A stretch of DNA of 64,000 nucleotides from Hoeflea_A sp965216535 (GCA_965216535.1 OZ244175.1:6386001-6450000); one strand, 5' to 3'. Shown: positions 52,552 through 61,332, counted from the first letter of the stretch. Notes: generated from the letters alone by a model not told the origin. Numbers and translations are program-made.

Positions 52552-52582
52552 AGAAGCCGCGCCATGGAATAGCGCGGCTTCT
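52552..52582 (-). terminator. Terminator of the second flagellin gene
   Basis: Stem AGAAGCCGCGC (52552-52562) / GCGCGGCTTCT (52572-52582) with a nine-base loop; on the minus strand it runs into TTCG, giving a short CTTTC tract. It lies 76 bases past the flagellin stop. Confidence 0.7.
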
Positions 52583-52657
52583 GAAGCTGTGTATTTTGGC
52601 GACCAGGCGGTTCCGGCGCCCCTGTCATGGATCCCTGTGTCGGGACCCGGTCTGTTC

Positions 52658-53623
52658 TTACCGGAACAGCGACAGGATGTTCTGAGAGCTGGAGTTGGCG
52701 ATAGACAGGGCCTGGATACCAAGCTGCTGCTGGGTCTGTAGCGCTGTCAGCCTGGTTGATTCTTCGCTCATATCCGCGTCGACCAATCGGCCTATGCCCT
52801 TGTTGATCGAGTCCATCAGGTTGGACACGAAGGTCTCTTGCATTCCGACGCGGCTGTTGATCGCGCCGAGATCGGAAGCGGAGTCGGTCAGCGTCAGCAG
52901 GATCGAATCGACCACCCGGATCATGGCCTCCACCTCTGCGTCGGTGGTCGCTGCAGACAGAGTGATTTCCGTACCGGTCGCAGCCGTGGTCGAGCTGGCA
53001 TCGATCAGGAAGTAGTTGGCCGAGGTACCGGTCGGCGTATCCAGCAAGGCGTCGGCGTCGATATCCTGCGTGAGAATACCGCGACCGGCATTGTCGGTGT
53101 CGATCAAGGTCGAGGACGAGATATCGACATCCAGGGTGGCAATCGAAACATTGCCGGCGGATGACCGATTGAACGATCCGACGATGGAAGCGGTCGACGG
53201 CGCAGTGGTGCTCGTGTTCAGCAGCCAGTTTTCGCCACTGAACGAAGCAGATTCAGCGATCGAGACCAGCTGGTTCTTCAGTTCGGTCAGTTCCGAGTTG
53301 ATCTTGTCCTTGTCGACGCCCGGTTCGGCAGCGGCGACCAGTTTCGACTTGATCTCATCGACAACCTCGATGGCGCTGTTCATGCCGGTATAGGCAACAT
53401 CGACCTTGGCGGCGCCGAGTCCAAGTGCGTCGCTGACGGTCGACAAGGCCTTGTTGTCAGACCGCATCGTGGTAGCGATCGACCAGTAGGCCGCGTTGTC
53501 GGAAGCCGTTTCCACGCGATAACCGGACGAAATGCGGGCCTGAGTCATCTCCAGATCGGAATTGATGGTGCGGAGGGTCTGGAGCGCCGCCATCGCGGCG
53601 GTATTCGTCATAATGCTCGTCAT
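52658..53623 (-). CDS. Flagellin, paralogue 2
   Basis: A 321-residue flagellin, nearly identical at the N-terminus to paralogue 1 (MTSIMTNTAAMAALQTLRTI) and at the C-terminus to paralogue 3 (RLTALQTQQQLGIQALSIAN). The middle shares AEPGVDKDKINSELTELKNQ with paralogue 3 only. This pattern is suggestive of exchange between copies. ATG 53623 has AGGGGC upstream; a leader hairpin lies 39 bases before it. Confidence 0.95.
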   Translation of the reverse strand: MTSIMTNTAAMAALQTLRTINSDLEMTQARISSGYRVETASDNAAYWSIATTMRSDNKALSTVSDALGLGAAKVDVAYTGMNSAIEVVDEIKSKLVAAAEPGVDKDKINSELTELKNQLVSIAESASFSGENWLLNTSTTAPSTASIVGSFNRSSAGNVSIATLDVDISSSTLIDTDNAGRGILTQDIDADALLDTPTGTSANYFLIDASSTTAATGTEITLSAATTDAEVEAMIRVVDSILLTLTDSASDLGAINSRVGMQETFVSNLMDSINKGIGRLVDADMSEESTRLTALQTQQQLGIQALSIANSSSQNILSLFR

Positions 53624-53661
53624 TTGTTCTGCCCCTTATGACAGTCTACGAGAAGGGACAT

Positions 53662-53678
53662 GCCGGAGTGTTACCGGC
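53662..53678 (-). promoter_or_regulatory. Flagellin leader hairpin 2
   Basis: Arms GCCGG (53662-53666) / CCGGC (53674-53678) with a seven-base loop, followed on the coding strand by ATGTCCCTTCT. GCATCATGC, a nine-base symmetric box, is at 53691-53699. The hairpin is 39 bases before the flagellin start. Confidence 0.55.
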
Positions 53679-53965
53679 AACGACGGTGTCGCATCATGCT
53701 CACCTACGGCTTAGCCACATTATGGTTAAGACCTGGTCCGTCATTCGTTGCTCCTATAAGACCGTATTAAGGTTAATCAATACTGAAGATTGCGGCGATA
53801 AGTGCTTGTATTTTATGGTAAATTTTTGGTTAATATTAATCTTCGGTTAAAGTGACGGCCAGAAGCCCGCAGCTACGGCCCAAACGCCGAAGGACCGCAT
53901 CCCATATCCGGGATGCGGCCCTGCGCCGTGCTGAACAATTTGAATCAAATTTGACCGATCAGGCC

Positions 53966-54003
53966 AAAAAGGAACGGGGCAGGCTTTTGGTCTGCCCCGT
54001 TCC
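53966..54003 (-). terminator. Terminator of the third flagellin gene
   Basis: Perfect 12-base stem GGAACGGGGCAG (53971-53982) / CTGCCCCGTTCC (53992-54003), nine-base loop, followed on the minus strand by TTTTT (53970-53966). A second hairpin, CCGCATCCC (53906) with GGGATGCGG, lies just beyond. Confidence 0.9.
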
Positions 54004-54025
54004 TGGTCTCAGTTGCCGTTAGGCC

Positions 54026-54991
54026 TTACCGGAAGAGCGAGAGGACGCTCTGCGAATTGGAGTTGGCGATCGACAGGGCCTGGATGCCGAGCTGCTGCTG
54101 CGTCTGCAGAGCGCTCAGACGGGTCGATTCTTCACTCATATCCGCGTCGACCAGTCGGCCGATGCCTTTTTCGATGGAGTCCATCAGGCTGGATACGAAG
54201 TCGTCCTGCATCGTGATGCGCGAATTGACGGCACCCAGGTCGGCGGCTGCGGTGGTCAGCTGCGACATGATGGAGTCGGTTACGCGGATCATGGCTTCGA
54301 CTTCGGCGTCGGTGGTCGATGCGGAAAGTGCAATCTCCGTACCGGTGGCTGCCGTCGTCGAGCTGGCGTCGATCAGGAAGTAGTTGGCTGAGGTACCCGT
54401 CGGCGTATCGAGCAGAGCGTCCGCATCGATGTCCTTGGTCAGAATACCACGGCCGGCATTGTCAGTGTCGATCAGCGTCGTGGCGCCCACATCGACGTCA
54501 AGCTTGGTGGTCGAAACGTTGCCGGCAGCCGAGCGGTTGAACGAACCGATGATGGAAGCCGTACCAGGTGCGGTGGTGCTGGTGTTGTAGAGCCAGTTCT
54601 CACCGGAGAACGATGCCGATTCGGCGATCGATACCAGCTGGTTCTTCAGCTCGGTCAGTTCGGAATTGATCTTGTCCTTGTCGACGCCCGGTTCGGCGGC
54701 AGCAACCAGTTTCGACTTGATCTCGTCAACCACGTCGATGGCACTGTTCAGGCCGGTATAGGCAATGTCCGTCTTGGCGGCGCCCAGTCCAAGCGCGTCG
54801 CTGACGGTCGACAGGGCCTTGTTGTCCGACCGCATGGTGGTGGCGATCGACCAATAGGCCGCGTTGTCAGAAGCTGTTTCCACCCGCAAGCCGGATGAGA
54901 TGCGAGCCTGCGTGGTCTCCAGACCCGAGTTGATGTTGCGCAGAGTTTGAAGCGCCGACATCGCCGCGGTGTTGGTATTAATGCTGGTCAT
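54026..54991 (-). CDS. Flagellin, paralogue 3
   Basis: A 321-residue flagellin. Met at 54991 (MTSINTNTAAMSALQTLRNI) is the true start; an in-frame extension to 55120 lacks family sequence. The D0 and D1 coils are complete, and TSANYFLIDASSTTAATG is identical to the other paralogues. It is the nearest flagellin to fliP, separated by 245 bp. The leader hairpin is 38 bases upstream of the start and the terminator 23 bases past the stop, so it is transcribed alone. Confidence 0.95.
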   Translation of the reverse strand: MTSINTNTAAMSALQTLRNINSGLETTQARISSGLRVETASDNAAYWSIATTMRSDNKALSTVSDALGLGAAKTDIAYTGLNSAIDVVDEIKSKLVAAAEPGVDKDKINSELTELKNQLVSIAESASFSGENWLYNTSTTAPGTASIIGSFNRSAAGNVSTTKLDVDVGATTLIDTDNAGRGILTKDIDADALLDTPTGTSANYFLIDASSTTAATGTEIALSASTTDAEVEAMIRVTDSIMSQLTTAAADLGAVNSRITMQDDFVSSLMDSIEKGIGRLVDADMSEESTRLSALQTQQQLGIQALSIANSNSQSVLSLFR

Positions 54992-55028
54992 GTATGTGTC
55001 CCCGAAAAACGCATTACAAAAGGGACAT

Positions 55029-55046
55029 ACCGGGTTGCTGACCGGT
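55029..55046 (-). promoter_or_regulatory. Flagellin leader hairpin 3
   Basis: Arms ACCGG (55029-55033) / CCGGT (55042-55046), followed on the coding strand by ATGTCCCTTTT. The symmetric box GGCATCATGCC is at 55058-55068. The hairpin is 38 bases before the flagellin start. Compared with hairpin 2 the outer G-C pair is replaced by A-T, a compensatory change. Confidence 0.55.
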
Positions 55047-55236
55047 GATGGCGGTTTGGCATCATGCCTCAAGGCCCCCGTCTCACGCGGACAGCCTTTG
55101 CCGTCATTCAAGGGCGACACTGCCAGCCCCCCGTTACGAAAAGCCTAACGGGGCGCTTTCCGGTGGTCCGGAGAGCACGGGATGCATTTTTATGGTTAAT
55201 GCTTCGTTACGATTAAGGGTGCGTTAACCGTAGCCG

Positions 55237-55974
55237 CTAGATGAACGAACGGACCAGACTGCCGACCAGCAGGTTCCAACCGTCAATAAGCACGAAGAAC
55301 AGGATTTTGAACGGCAACGAAATGGCCGTCGGTGGCAGCATCATCATGCCCATGGACATGGTGATCGTTGCCACGACCATATCGATGACCAGGAACGGCA
55401 GGACGATCAGAAAGCCGATTTCAAATCCACGCCTGATTTCCGAGATCATGAAAGCGGGCACCAGAACACGCAGGTCAACACCGTTGTCGCCCTCAACCTG
55501 TTGGCCGCGCTCCGCGGCAAGGTCGACGAACAGGTTCAGGTCCTTGTCCCGGGTGTTGTCCAGCATGAATTCGCGGAACGGATCGCTGACCCTTTCAAAA
55601 GCCACCGCTTCACTGATCTCATTGTCCATGAGCGGCTTGATGCCGTTTTCCCATGCGCGGTCGAAAGTCGGCGCCATGACGTAGAAGGTCATGAACAGTG
55701 CAAGACTAACCAAAATCAGGTTGGCCGGTGTCGTCTGCAGTCCCATACCCGCGCGCAAAATGGCAAAGGCGATGATGAAGCGCGGGAAGCTCGTCACCAT
55801 GATCAGGATGCCGGGTGCGACGGACAAGACCGTCAGCAATCCGAATGTGCGGATTATCCAGCTGGCCACCGAGCCATCCACCGGCTGAGTCAACAGGTCA
55901 GGAGCCAGCTGCTGGCCGGATGCCGCCGTGACCGTCGCCATCATGGCGACCACTGCGATCAGCAATCGTATCAT
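55237..55974 (-). CDS. fliP: Flagellar export apparatus protein FliP
   Basis: A 245-residue inner-membrane protein with a cleavable signal peptide (MIRLLIAVVAMMATVTAASG). FliP signatures are LLTVLSVAPGILIMVTSFPR, then FAILRAGMGLQTTPANLILV and DMVVATITMSMGMMMLPPTA. It is the core of the FliPQR export gate. It overlaps fliL by four bases and ends the flgF-to-fliP series. Confidence 0.97.
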   Translation of the reverse strand: MIRLLIAVVAMMATVTAASGQQLAPDLLTQPVDGSVASWIIRTFGLLTVLSVAPGILIMVTSFPRFIIAFAILRAGMGLQTTPANLILVSLALFMTFYVMAPTFDRAWENGIKPLMDNEISEAVAFERVSDPFREFMLDNTRDKDLNLFVDLAAERGQQVEGDNGVDLRVLVPAFMISEIRRGFEIGFLIVLPFLVIDMVVATITMSMGMMMLPPTAISLPFKILFFVLIDGWNLLVGSLVRSFI

Positions 55975-56492
55975 TCGATCAAAAAGGTCCTGAACAAGAG
56001 GTTGGAGACCCGGCCGTCCGAACGGATCGTGACCCGTTCCTTCAGGTCTTCGCGAAGATGCTGGAAGCCGCGCGGACCTTCAATCTGCTGCAATGAGACC
56101 GTGCGCAGATAGGCCATGAGATCCTGATGAATGGTGTCCGTCAGGGAGAGATCGACCTCACCCTCGAAAACAACAGCCACTTCGAGCCGAACCCAGCTTT
56201 CGGAGGGATAGGAGAGATTGGTGGTGATCGGCGACAGCTTGACGACCTGCGGTGCCGTCGGTTCGGCGCTCTCCTCCTCCTCCTCTTTCCGTTCCTCTTC
56301 AGCCTCCAGCATTTCGGTGTAGGTTGTTGTTGCCTCAACGGTTTCGCCGTCAGGTCCGACGGAACCCCCGAAGGTCATACCGAGGAACCAGCCGCCGCCG
56401 CCGCCCAGAAGCGACAACACGGCCAGCACGGCGATCATCGTCACAAGGGAGACGTCGCCGGATTTCTTTTCTTCCGTGTCGGGTGTCGTCAT
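55971..56492 (-). CDS. fliL: Flagellar basal body-associated protein FliL
   Basis: A 173-residue protein. One membrane helix (about 18-38, VTMIAVLAVLSLLGGGGGWF), an acidic linker (EEERKEEEEESAEP) and a periplasmic domain with TNLSYPSESWVRLEVAVVFE, ending with LKERVTIRSDGRVSNLLFRT. FliL surrounds the stator and affects torque. It overlaps fliP by four bases; flgH lies 29 bp upstream. Confidence 0.95.
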   Translation of the reverse strand: MTTPDTEEKKSGDVSLVTMIAVLAVLSLLGGGGGWFLGMTFGGSVGPDGETVEATTTYTEMLEAEEERKEEEEESAEPTAPQVVKLSPITTNLSYPSESWVRLEVAVVFEGEVDLSLTDTIHQDLMAYLRTVSLQQIEGPRGFQHLREDLKERVTIRSDGRVSNLLFRTFLIE

Positions 56493-56521
56493 GTCACCGT
56501 CACCGTTTCAGGTCGCCCGAT

Positions 56522-57235
56522 CTAGATAGGCGAGAGTTTATCAACCAGTTGCTGGCCCCAAGGCGGCTGCTGCACCTCCATCAGGCGACCGCGCCCGCCG
56601 TAGGACACGCGTGCTTCCGCGATTTTGTCGTAAGCAATCGTATTGGCCGCATCGACGTCGCGAGGCCGCACGACACCGGCAATATTGAGGATGCGCATCT
56701 CGTAGTTGACGCGAACCTCCTGCGAACCGCTGATCACCAGATTGCCGTTGTCCAGGATGCCGGTAACGACGGCTGCGACGCGGAACTCCAGTCGTTCGGA
56801 CCGCGCCGTCGTGCCCCGCCCCTGCGTCTTTGTGTTGGAGCCGAAATTCAAGCCGAAGCCAGCGCTGGGACCTTCACCGCTGGACCCGTAATAGGTGCCG
56901 TTGGCATCGATGCCGCTCGAGTTCTTGCGATCGCGATCGGTCTTGTTGTCGAAGGTGGCGCGATCATTGACGGAAATCCGCACCGTCAGGATATCACCGA
57001 CGGACATGGCGCGAGCATCCTTGAAAAGGTCGCTTTGTGTATCCGACCACAGGGAATAGTTCTTGCCGGGTTTTCGCGGCGGACTCGGATAAAGAGCCAT
57101 TTGCGGCGTTTCGCCATACTGCAGACCACTGCCGACCGGACTCATTGTCGGAGCACGGCCCACGTCGGAAAGTGGCCCCGACTTGCACCCGGCGACCAGC
57201 AACAGTGGGAGAATGATCAGGCCCAGCCGGTTCAT
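56522..57235 (-). CDS. flgH: Flagellar L-ring protein FlgH
   Basis: A 237-residue outer-membrane lipoprotein. The signal peptide MNRLGLIILPLLLVAGC ends at lipobox Cys17. L-ring signatures are LWSDTQSDLFKDARAMSVGD, then ILTVRISVNDRATFDNKTDR and GNLVISGSQEVRVNYEMRIL. It forms the ring in the outer membrane. Its start overlaps the motE stop by four bases. Confidence 0.97.
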   Translation of the reverse strand: MNRLGLIILPLLLVAGCKSGPLSDVGRAPTMSPVGSGLQYGETPQMALYPSPPRKPGKNYSLWSDTQSDLFKDARAMSVGDILTVRISVNDRATFDNKTDRDRKNSSGIDANGTYYGSSGEGPSAGFGLNFGSNTKTQGRGTTARSERLEFRVAAVVTGILDNGNLVISGSQEVRVNYEMRILNIAGVVRPRDVDAANTIAYDKIAEARVSYGGRGRLMEVQQPPWGQQLVDKLSPI

Positions 57236-57765
57236 GAAGCGTCTCCCGGCAGGTTCCGGTCGGCGGCGCTGGCGATGATCCCTGTCAGGGTTGCCGCCGT
57301 TTCGGCATCCATCTCGTTAAGAATCTGGCTGGCCAATCGCGGTTTCAGTTTCATTACGATGGCGGCTGCAACGTTGATATTGACCCGCTCGAGCTTTTCG
57401 GCGGCGGAGTCGGCACGCATGTTCTTGTAGATGTCCACCAATCCGCCTTCGGCTTTTCTCAGGAAGTCGTTGCGCAGCCCGAGCCAGTGTTCGTATTCCC
57501 CGCGGCGCTTCTCCAGCTCGGCAATGCGCTTCTCGATCTCGGTCTGCAGCCCCTCGAGCTCCTGTTTTTGCAACAGGTAACGCCGGTCGCGCGCGGCATC
57601 GGCGATATTGGCGCAGAACATCTTGATCTCTTCGGAGACGTCGGCGCTGAGCTCAGTGGCTTTTTGTGCCACCGTCTGGCCCACCGGCATGAACCACAGA
57701 CCGGCAACCGCAATGACGGCGAGCCGGGAAACGAATGAGACCACTGATTTCTGTCTTTGGATCAT
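57232..57765 (-). CDS. motE: Motility protein MotE
   Basis: A 177-residue protein. An N-terminal signal-like helix (SFVSRLAVIAVAGLWFMPVG) is followed by a coiled coil (KQELEGLQTEIEKRIAELEK) and a C-terminal MgtE-N/FliG-like motif RVNINVAAAIVMKLKPRLAS. In rhizobia MotE is the periplasmic chaperone of MotC. It sits between flgI and flgH with four-base overlaps, as in Sinorhizobium. Confidence 0.85.
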   Translation of the reverse strand: MIQRQKSVVSFVSRLAVIAVAGLWFMPVGQTVAQKATELSADVSEEIKMFCANIADAARDRRYLLQKQELEGLQTEIEKRIAELEKRRGEYEHWLGLRNDFLRKAEGGLVDIYKNMRADSAAEKLERVNINVAAAIVMKLKPRLASQILNEMDAETAATLTGIIASAADRNLPGDAS

Positions 57766-58868
57766 TGCAGCACCAGTTCCGCGTTGAGAGCACCAGCGGA
57801 CTTGATGCCCTGGAGGATCGAAATGATGCCGTCCGGCCTGACGCCGATGCTGTTGAGGCCGGCCACCAGCGTTTGCAGATTGGGGCCGTTGAGAATGGCT
57901 ACCTGACCGCCGTCGGCCATGGCGGTGATGTCGGTAATCGGCGCCACCGTTGTCACGCCGTCGCTGAACGGCGCCGGCTGCGAAATAAACGGCGATTCGG
58001 TAACCCGGATTGTCAGAGTACCGTAGCTCACCGCCACCTTCGAAACTCGAACGTCATGTCCCATGACGATGGTGCCGGTGCGCTCATTGATGACCACGCG
58101 CGCCGGAATGTCGGTTTCGACGACCAGGCGTTCGATTTCGGCGACAAAGCGCGGCAGGGAGGTTTTCTTGGGACGCTTGACGTGGACCGTGGTCGAGTCG
58201 TTCGCACGCGCTGCCATCGCCCCGTAGCGCTGGCCGGTATAGGCGTTGATCGCGTCGGCTATGGCAATCGCGGTCGTAAAGTCAGGATTGCGCAATTGGA
58301 AGGTCAGATGTCCGGCATCGCCAAACCGCATCGGAATCTCTCGCTCGATGATGGCTCCGGCGGGAACCCGGCCTGCCGTCGTCACCCCTTGAGTCAGCGT
58401 TTCCGCCTCGCCGGCGGCCGCAAACCCGGAGACGATGACAGCCCCTTGCGATACCGCGTAGATCTGCCCATCGGCTGCCGACAACGGCGTCATGACCAGG
58501 GTTCCACCGCGCAACGATGTTGCATCGCCAAGCGATGACACCGTCACGTCGATGCGTGATCCGACGCTGGCAAACGGTGGCAGGTTGGCGGTGACGATAA
58601 CGGCGGCAATGTTGTTGACCCGGGTCGCGGCACCGGTCGTGGCGATGCCGAGGTTTTCCAACATGGCCCGCAGCGACTGTTCGGTGAACGGAGCAGCGCG
58701 CAGGCTGTCCCCGGTGCCTTGCAGGCCGATGACCAGCCCGTAACCGATCAGTTGGTTCTGCCTTGCGCTTTGCAGCGAGGTAATGTCCTTGATGCGCGAT
58801 GCCGCGCCGGAGGGCGCGGCCTGCAACAGGACCAGTGCGGACAACAGAAGGAGACGGGGCCAGTTCAT
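57762..58868 (-). CDS. flgI: Flagellar P-ring protein FlgI
   Basis: A 368-residue periplasmic protein. Met at 58868 begins a signal peptide (MNWPRLLLLSALVLLQAAPS); the open frame continues upstream to 59324 but without family sequence. P-ring signatures are SLQSARQNQLIGYGLVIGLQ, then VNNIAAVIVTANLPPFASVG and AVIVSGFAAAGEAETLTQGV. It overlaps flgA and motE by four bases. Confidence 0.97.
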   Translation of the reverse strand: MNWPRLLLLSALVLLQAAPSGAASRIKDITSLQSARQNQLIGYGLVIGLQGTGDSLRAAPFTEQSLRAMLENLGIATTGAATRVNNIAAVIVTANLPPFASVGSRIDVTVSSLGDATSLRGGTLVMTPLSAADGQIYAVSQGAVIVSGFAAAGEAETLTQGVTTAGRVPAGAIIEREIPMRFGDAGHLTFQLRNPDFTTAIAIADAINAYTGQRYGAMAARANDSTTVHVKRPKKTSLPRFVAEIERLVVETDIPARVVINERTGTIVMGHDVRVSKVAVSYGTLTIRVTESPFISQPAPFSDGVTTVAPITDITAMADGGQVAILNGPNLQTLVAGLNSIGVRPDGIISILQGIKSAGALNAELVLQ

Positions 58869-59317
58869 TGCGACGCCACCCGAACCGTGCCGTCGGCCAT
58901 CACCGTTCCTGAAACCGTGACGCCCGTGTTGACGTTGCGCACGCGTATGAAATCGCCGATGGAGCCCGGCTTGAGCGGTGTGCCCGGTGCAGTGATCATC
59001 AAGCCGCCGTGGGAAAAGACCATGGTGACGACGCTGCCGCGTTCGACCATATAGGGTTCGCGAACCGACGAAACCGGGATAACGCGTCCGGGAAGCAGCG
59101 TCCTGCGCGCAACCATGCCGGCGACCTGGTCCATCTGCGAGGCGTAGTCGCGGCGGATTCGCTTGTTGGTGACCACGACCATTTCCAGCATATGCGCTTC
59201 GACGGTGTCGCCGGGATAGATGATCTGTTTGGGGATCACCGCAACCGGTTCGGCTGCCGCAAAACCAGCGACAGCGAACTGAACAACAATTGCGAAAATG
59301 ACCGTCAGGCGGATCAT
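58865..59317 (-). CDS. flgA: P-ring assembly chaperone FlgA
   Basis: A 150-residue periplasmic protein with a signal peptide (MIRLTVIFAIVVQFAVAGFA). It has the SAF-type chaperone domain with VARRTLLPGRVIPVSSVREP, then GSVVTMVFSHGGLMITAPGT and GDFIRVRNVNTGVTVSGTV. It assists P-ring formation by FlgI. It is a short FlgA, as usual in rhizobia. It overlaps flgI by four bases. Confidence 0.95.
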   Translation of the reverse strand: MIRLTVIFAIVVQFAVAGFAAAEPVAVIPKQIIYPGDTVEAHMLEMVVVTNKRIRRDYASQMDQVAGMVARRTLLPGRVIPVSSVREPYMVERGSVVTMVFSHGGLMITAPGTPLKPGSIGDFIRVRNVNTGVTVSGTVMADGTVRVASQ

Positions 59318-59323
59318 TCGGCA

Positions 59324-60115
59324 TCAGCCCCCGAGGTTGCGCGATACGACCGACGCCATATCGTCAGCAGCCTGGATGATCTTCGAATTCATCTCGTAGG
59401 CCCGCTGAGCGGAGATCAGGTCGGTGATCTCCTTGACGGCATCGACATTTGAGTCTTCCAGATACCCCTGTTGAATACTGGCGAATCCCGGATCGGCAGG
59501 CACGCCGACAATCGCCTCACCCGAGGCTTCCGTCTGCTGGAACAGGCTGTCACCCAGCGGCTTCAAACCGGCCTCGTTGATGAAATTGGCGATGGTGATC
59601 TGACCCAGTTCTTCGAGGTCCGCATCGTCTCCGACCCGGGCAAAGACCTGTCCGGATTTGCTGATCACCAGTTCGGTAACGCCCTCAGGCACCGTGATTT
59701 GAGGTTGCAGGACGTGCCCGTCGGCGGTCACGATGTCCCCGTCACCATTGGTGTTGAGCGCCCCAGCCCGTGTGTACAGATCCTCGCCGTCAGCGCTCTG
59801 GACCTGCAGCCATCCCCGGCCGACCAGCGCAATATCGAGTTTGTTTCCGGTGGTCACCAGCGAGCCCTGAACGTGCACGTTGCGCACCGCCATGGTCTGG
59901 ACACCGAGTCCGACATGGGCGCCTTCGGGAATGATCGAGTCATTGGCCCGGCTTGGCACGCCCTGCGATTTCTCGACCTGGTAGAGCAGATCGGAGAACT
60001 CGGCACGCGAGCGCTTGAACCCAGTTGTGTTGATGTTGGCGATGTTGTTCGCAATCACTTCAAGATTGAGCTGCTGGGCGCTCATCCCGGTTGCTGCAAT
60101 GGCCAGTGCTTTCAT
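59324..60115 (-). CDS. flgG: Flagellar distal rod protein FlgG
   Basis: A 263-residue exported protein. N-terminal MKALAIAATGMSAQQLNLEV, then IANNIANINTTGFKRSRAEF; central LDIALVGRGWLQVQSADGED; C-terminal SNVDAVKEITDLISAQRAYE, then MNSKIIQAADDM. It forms the distal rod crossing the P and L rings. FliE ends 11 bp upstream and flgA starts six bases downstream. Confidence 0.97.
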   Translation of the reverse strand: MKALAIAATGMSAQQLNLEVIANNIANINTTGFKRSRAEFSDLLYQVEKSQGVPSRANDSIIPEGAHVGLGVQTMAVRNVHVQGSLVTTGNKLDIALVGRGWLQVQSADGEDLYTRAGALNTNGDGDIVTADGHVLQPQITVPEGVTELVISKSGQVFARVGDDADLEELGQITIANFINEAGLKPLGDSLFQQTEASGEAIVGVPADPGFASIQQGYLEDSNVDAVKEITDLISAQRAYEMNSKIIQAADDMASVVSRNLGG

Positions 60116-60126
60116 GTGCGATGTCC

Positions 60127-60456
60127 TCAGATGGCCATGCGGCTGATTTCAAGATAGGCGGTGACGATCTTGTCGCGGATGGCGAGAGCCGTCTGGAGGG
60201 AGCGCTCGGCGCTCATCACGGCTTCGACCACTTCCTGGGTGCTGGCCTCGCCCTTCAAGCCGGCCATGGATACCTGTTCGCCGCGGCGAATGTCGGTGAC
60301 CATGCCGTTGGCGATGCCGGCCATGATGTCGCCGAAGCCGGGCTCTATGGCAGGCGCTCCCGTCGGAGCAACGGCGGCAAAGGATTCAGTCTCGCTGACG
60401 CTACCGGCACCGCGAGCCAGGGAAGATGCGCTGGCAGTTTGAACGGCGTCGATCAT
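60127..60456 (-). CDS. fliE: Flagellar MS-ring/rod adaptor FliE
   Basis: A 109-residue exported protein. The C-terminal half shows the family pattern STQEVVEAVMSAERSLQTAL, then AIRDKIVTAYLEISRMAI. It links the MS ring and export gate to the proximal rod. The start overlaps the flgC stop by four bases. Confidence 0.95.
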   Translation of the reverse strand: MIDAVQTASASSLARGAGSVSETESFAAVAPTGAPAIEPGFGDIMAGIANGMVTDIRRGEQVSMAGLKGEASTQEVVEAVMSAERSLQTALAIRDKIVTAYLEISRMAI

Positions 60457-60875
60457 CCTGAAGTCCTCAGAAGGTCAATGGTCATCGAAATCAGTTCACG
60501 CGTTTGCCTGATCGTTTGCAGATTGGCCTCATAGGATCGGTTGGCCTCGCGCATATCGGCCATCTCGACCAGCACGTTCACATTGGGCAGTTTGACCATG
60601 CCGTTCTCGTCCGCTGCCGAATTGCCCGGGTCATACTCGATCCTGAAATCGGACGTATCGCGCTCGATATCGTCAATACGCACCAGGGAAGCGCCGGACA
60701 GGGTTTCGAGCTCGGAGGCGAAACTCACGGTCTTCCGCCGGTAAGGATCGCTGCCGGGTGTCGTGCCGGTGGTCTGGGCGTTTGCCATGTTTTCCGACAC
60801 GACGCGAAGACGGGTTGATTGGGCCTCAAGACCGGTGGCCGCCACCTTCATGGCTTGTGTCAGCGGATCGAACAT
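60453..60875 (-). CDS. flgC: Flagellar proximal rod protein FlgC
   Basis: A 140-residue exported protein. The rod signature is RLRVVSENMANAQTTGTTPG, then SDPYRRKTVSFA, and the C-terminus has NVLVEMADMREANRSYEANL, then QTIRQTRELISMTIDL. It stacks on FlgB in the proximal rod. It shares one base with the flgB stop and overlaps fliE by four. Confidence 0.97.
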   Translation of the reverse strand: MFDPLTQAMKVAATGLEAQSTRLRVVSENMANAQTTGTTPGSDPYRRKTVSFASELETLSGASLVRIDDIERDTSDFRIEYDPGNSAADENGMVKLPNVNVLVEMADMREANRSYEANLQTIRQTRELISMTIDLLRTSG

Positions 60876-61246
60876 TATTTGCGTACCGTCAGCAGCATCA
60901 TGCGATGGAAGGAGCGGACCAGCCCCGTATTGAGCTCGAATTCGCGGCGGACCTGGCCGGCGTTCATCAATTGCTCCTCCAGCGATGGATTGCTGCCGCT
61001 CGAGGTGATACCGACCACGGGTGCATTGCCGTTCGTCTGCTGGGTGCCGCCACCGGCGAAGTGGGACGCATGGGTCGCCATCTGCTGGGTACCGAGAGAA
61101 TCAAGGACCGCCTGAAACGGCTCGACATCCTTGGCGGCGTAGCCAGGCGTGTTGATATTGGCGATGTTGCCGGCAACCACGCTTTGACGCACGGATAGCC
61201 AGTGAGCCTGGCTCGACGCGAGTTCAAACAGCTGAATCGGTTGCAT
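60875..61246 (-). CDS. flgB: Flagellar proximal rod protein FlgB
   Basis: A 123-residue exported protein from Met at 61246 (MQPIQLFELASSQAHWL). The rod motif is VVAGNIANINTPGYAAKDVE, then PFQAVLDSLG; the C-terminus has VRREFELNTGLVRSFHRMML. It is the first rod subunit. A longer frame to 61324 is unsupported. It is followed directly by flgC. Confidence 0.96.
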   Translation of the reverse strand: MQPIQLFELASSQAHWLSVRQSVVAGNIANINTPGYAAKDVEPFQAVLDSLGTQQMATHASHFAGGGTQQTNGNAPVVGITSSGSNPSLEEQLMNAGQVRREFELNTGLVRSFHRMMLLTVRK

Positions 61247-61332
61247 CCGAATCTCCCCTAGAGACCGAAGCTTATGAATCCAATCTTGCGTGGGACTTGC
61301 GGGCGGGCCGTTGTGCACAGCCAAACGGGGTA

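Noticed and set aside
57762..59324. Extended FlgI open frame to 520 residues
   Set aside because: The upstream 150 residues overlap flgA in another frame and lack FlgI similarity; the signal peptide begins at 58868.
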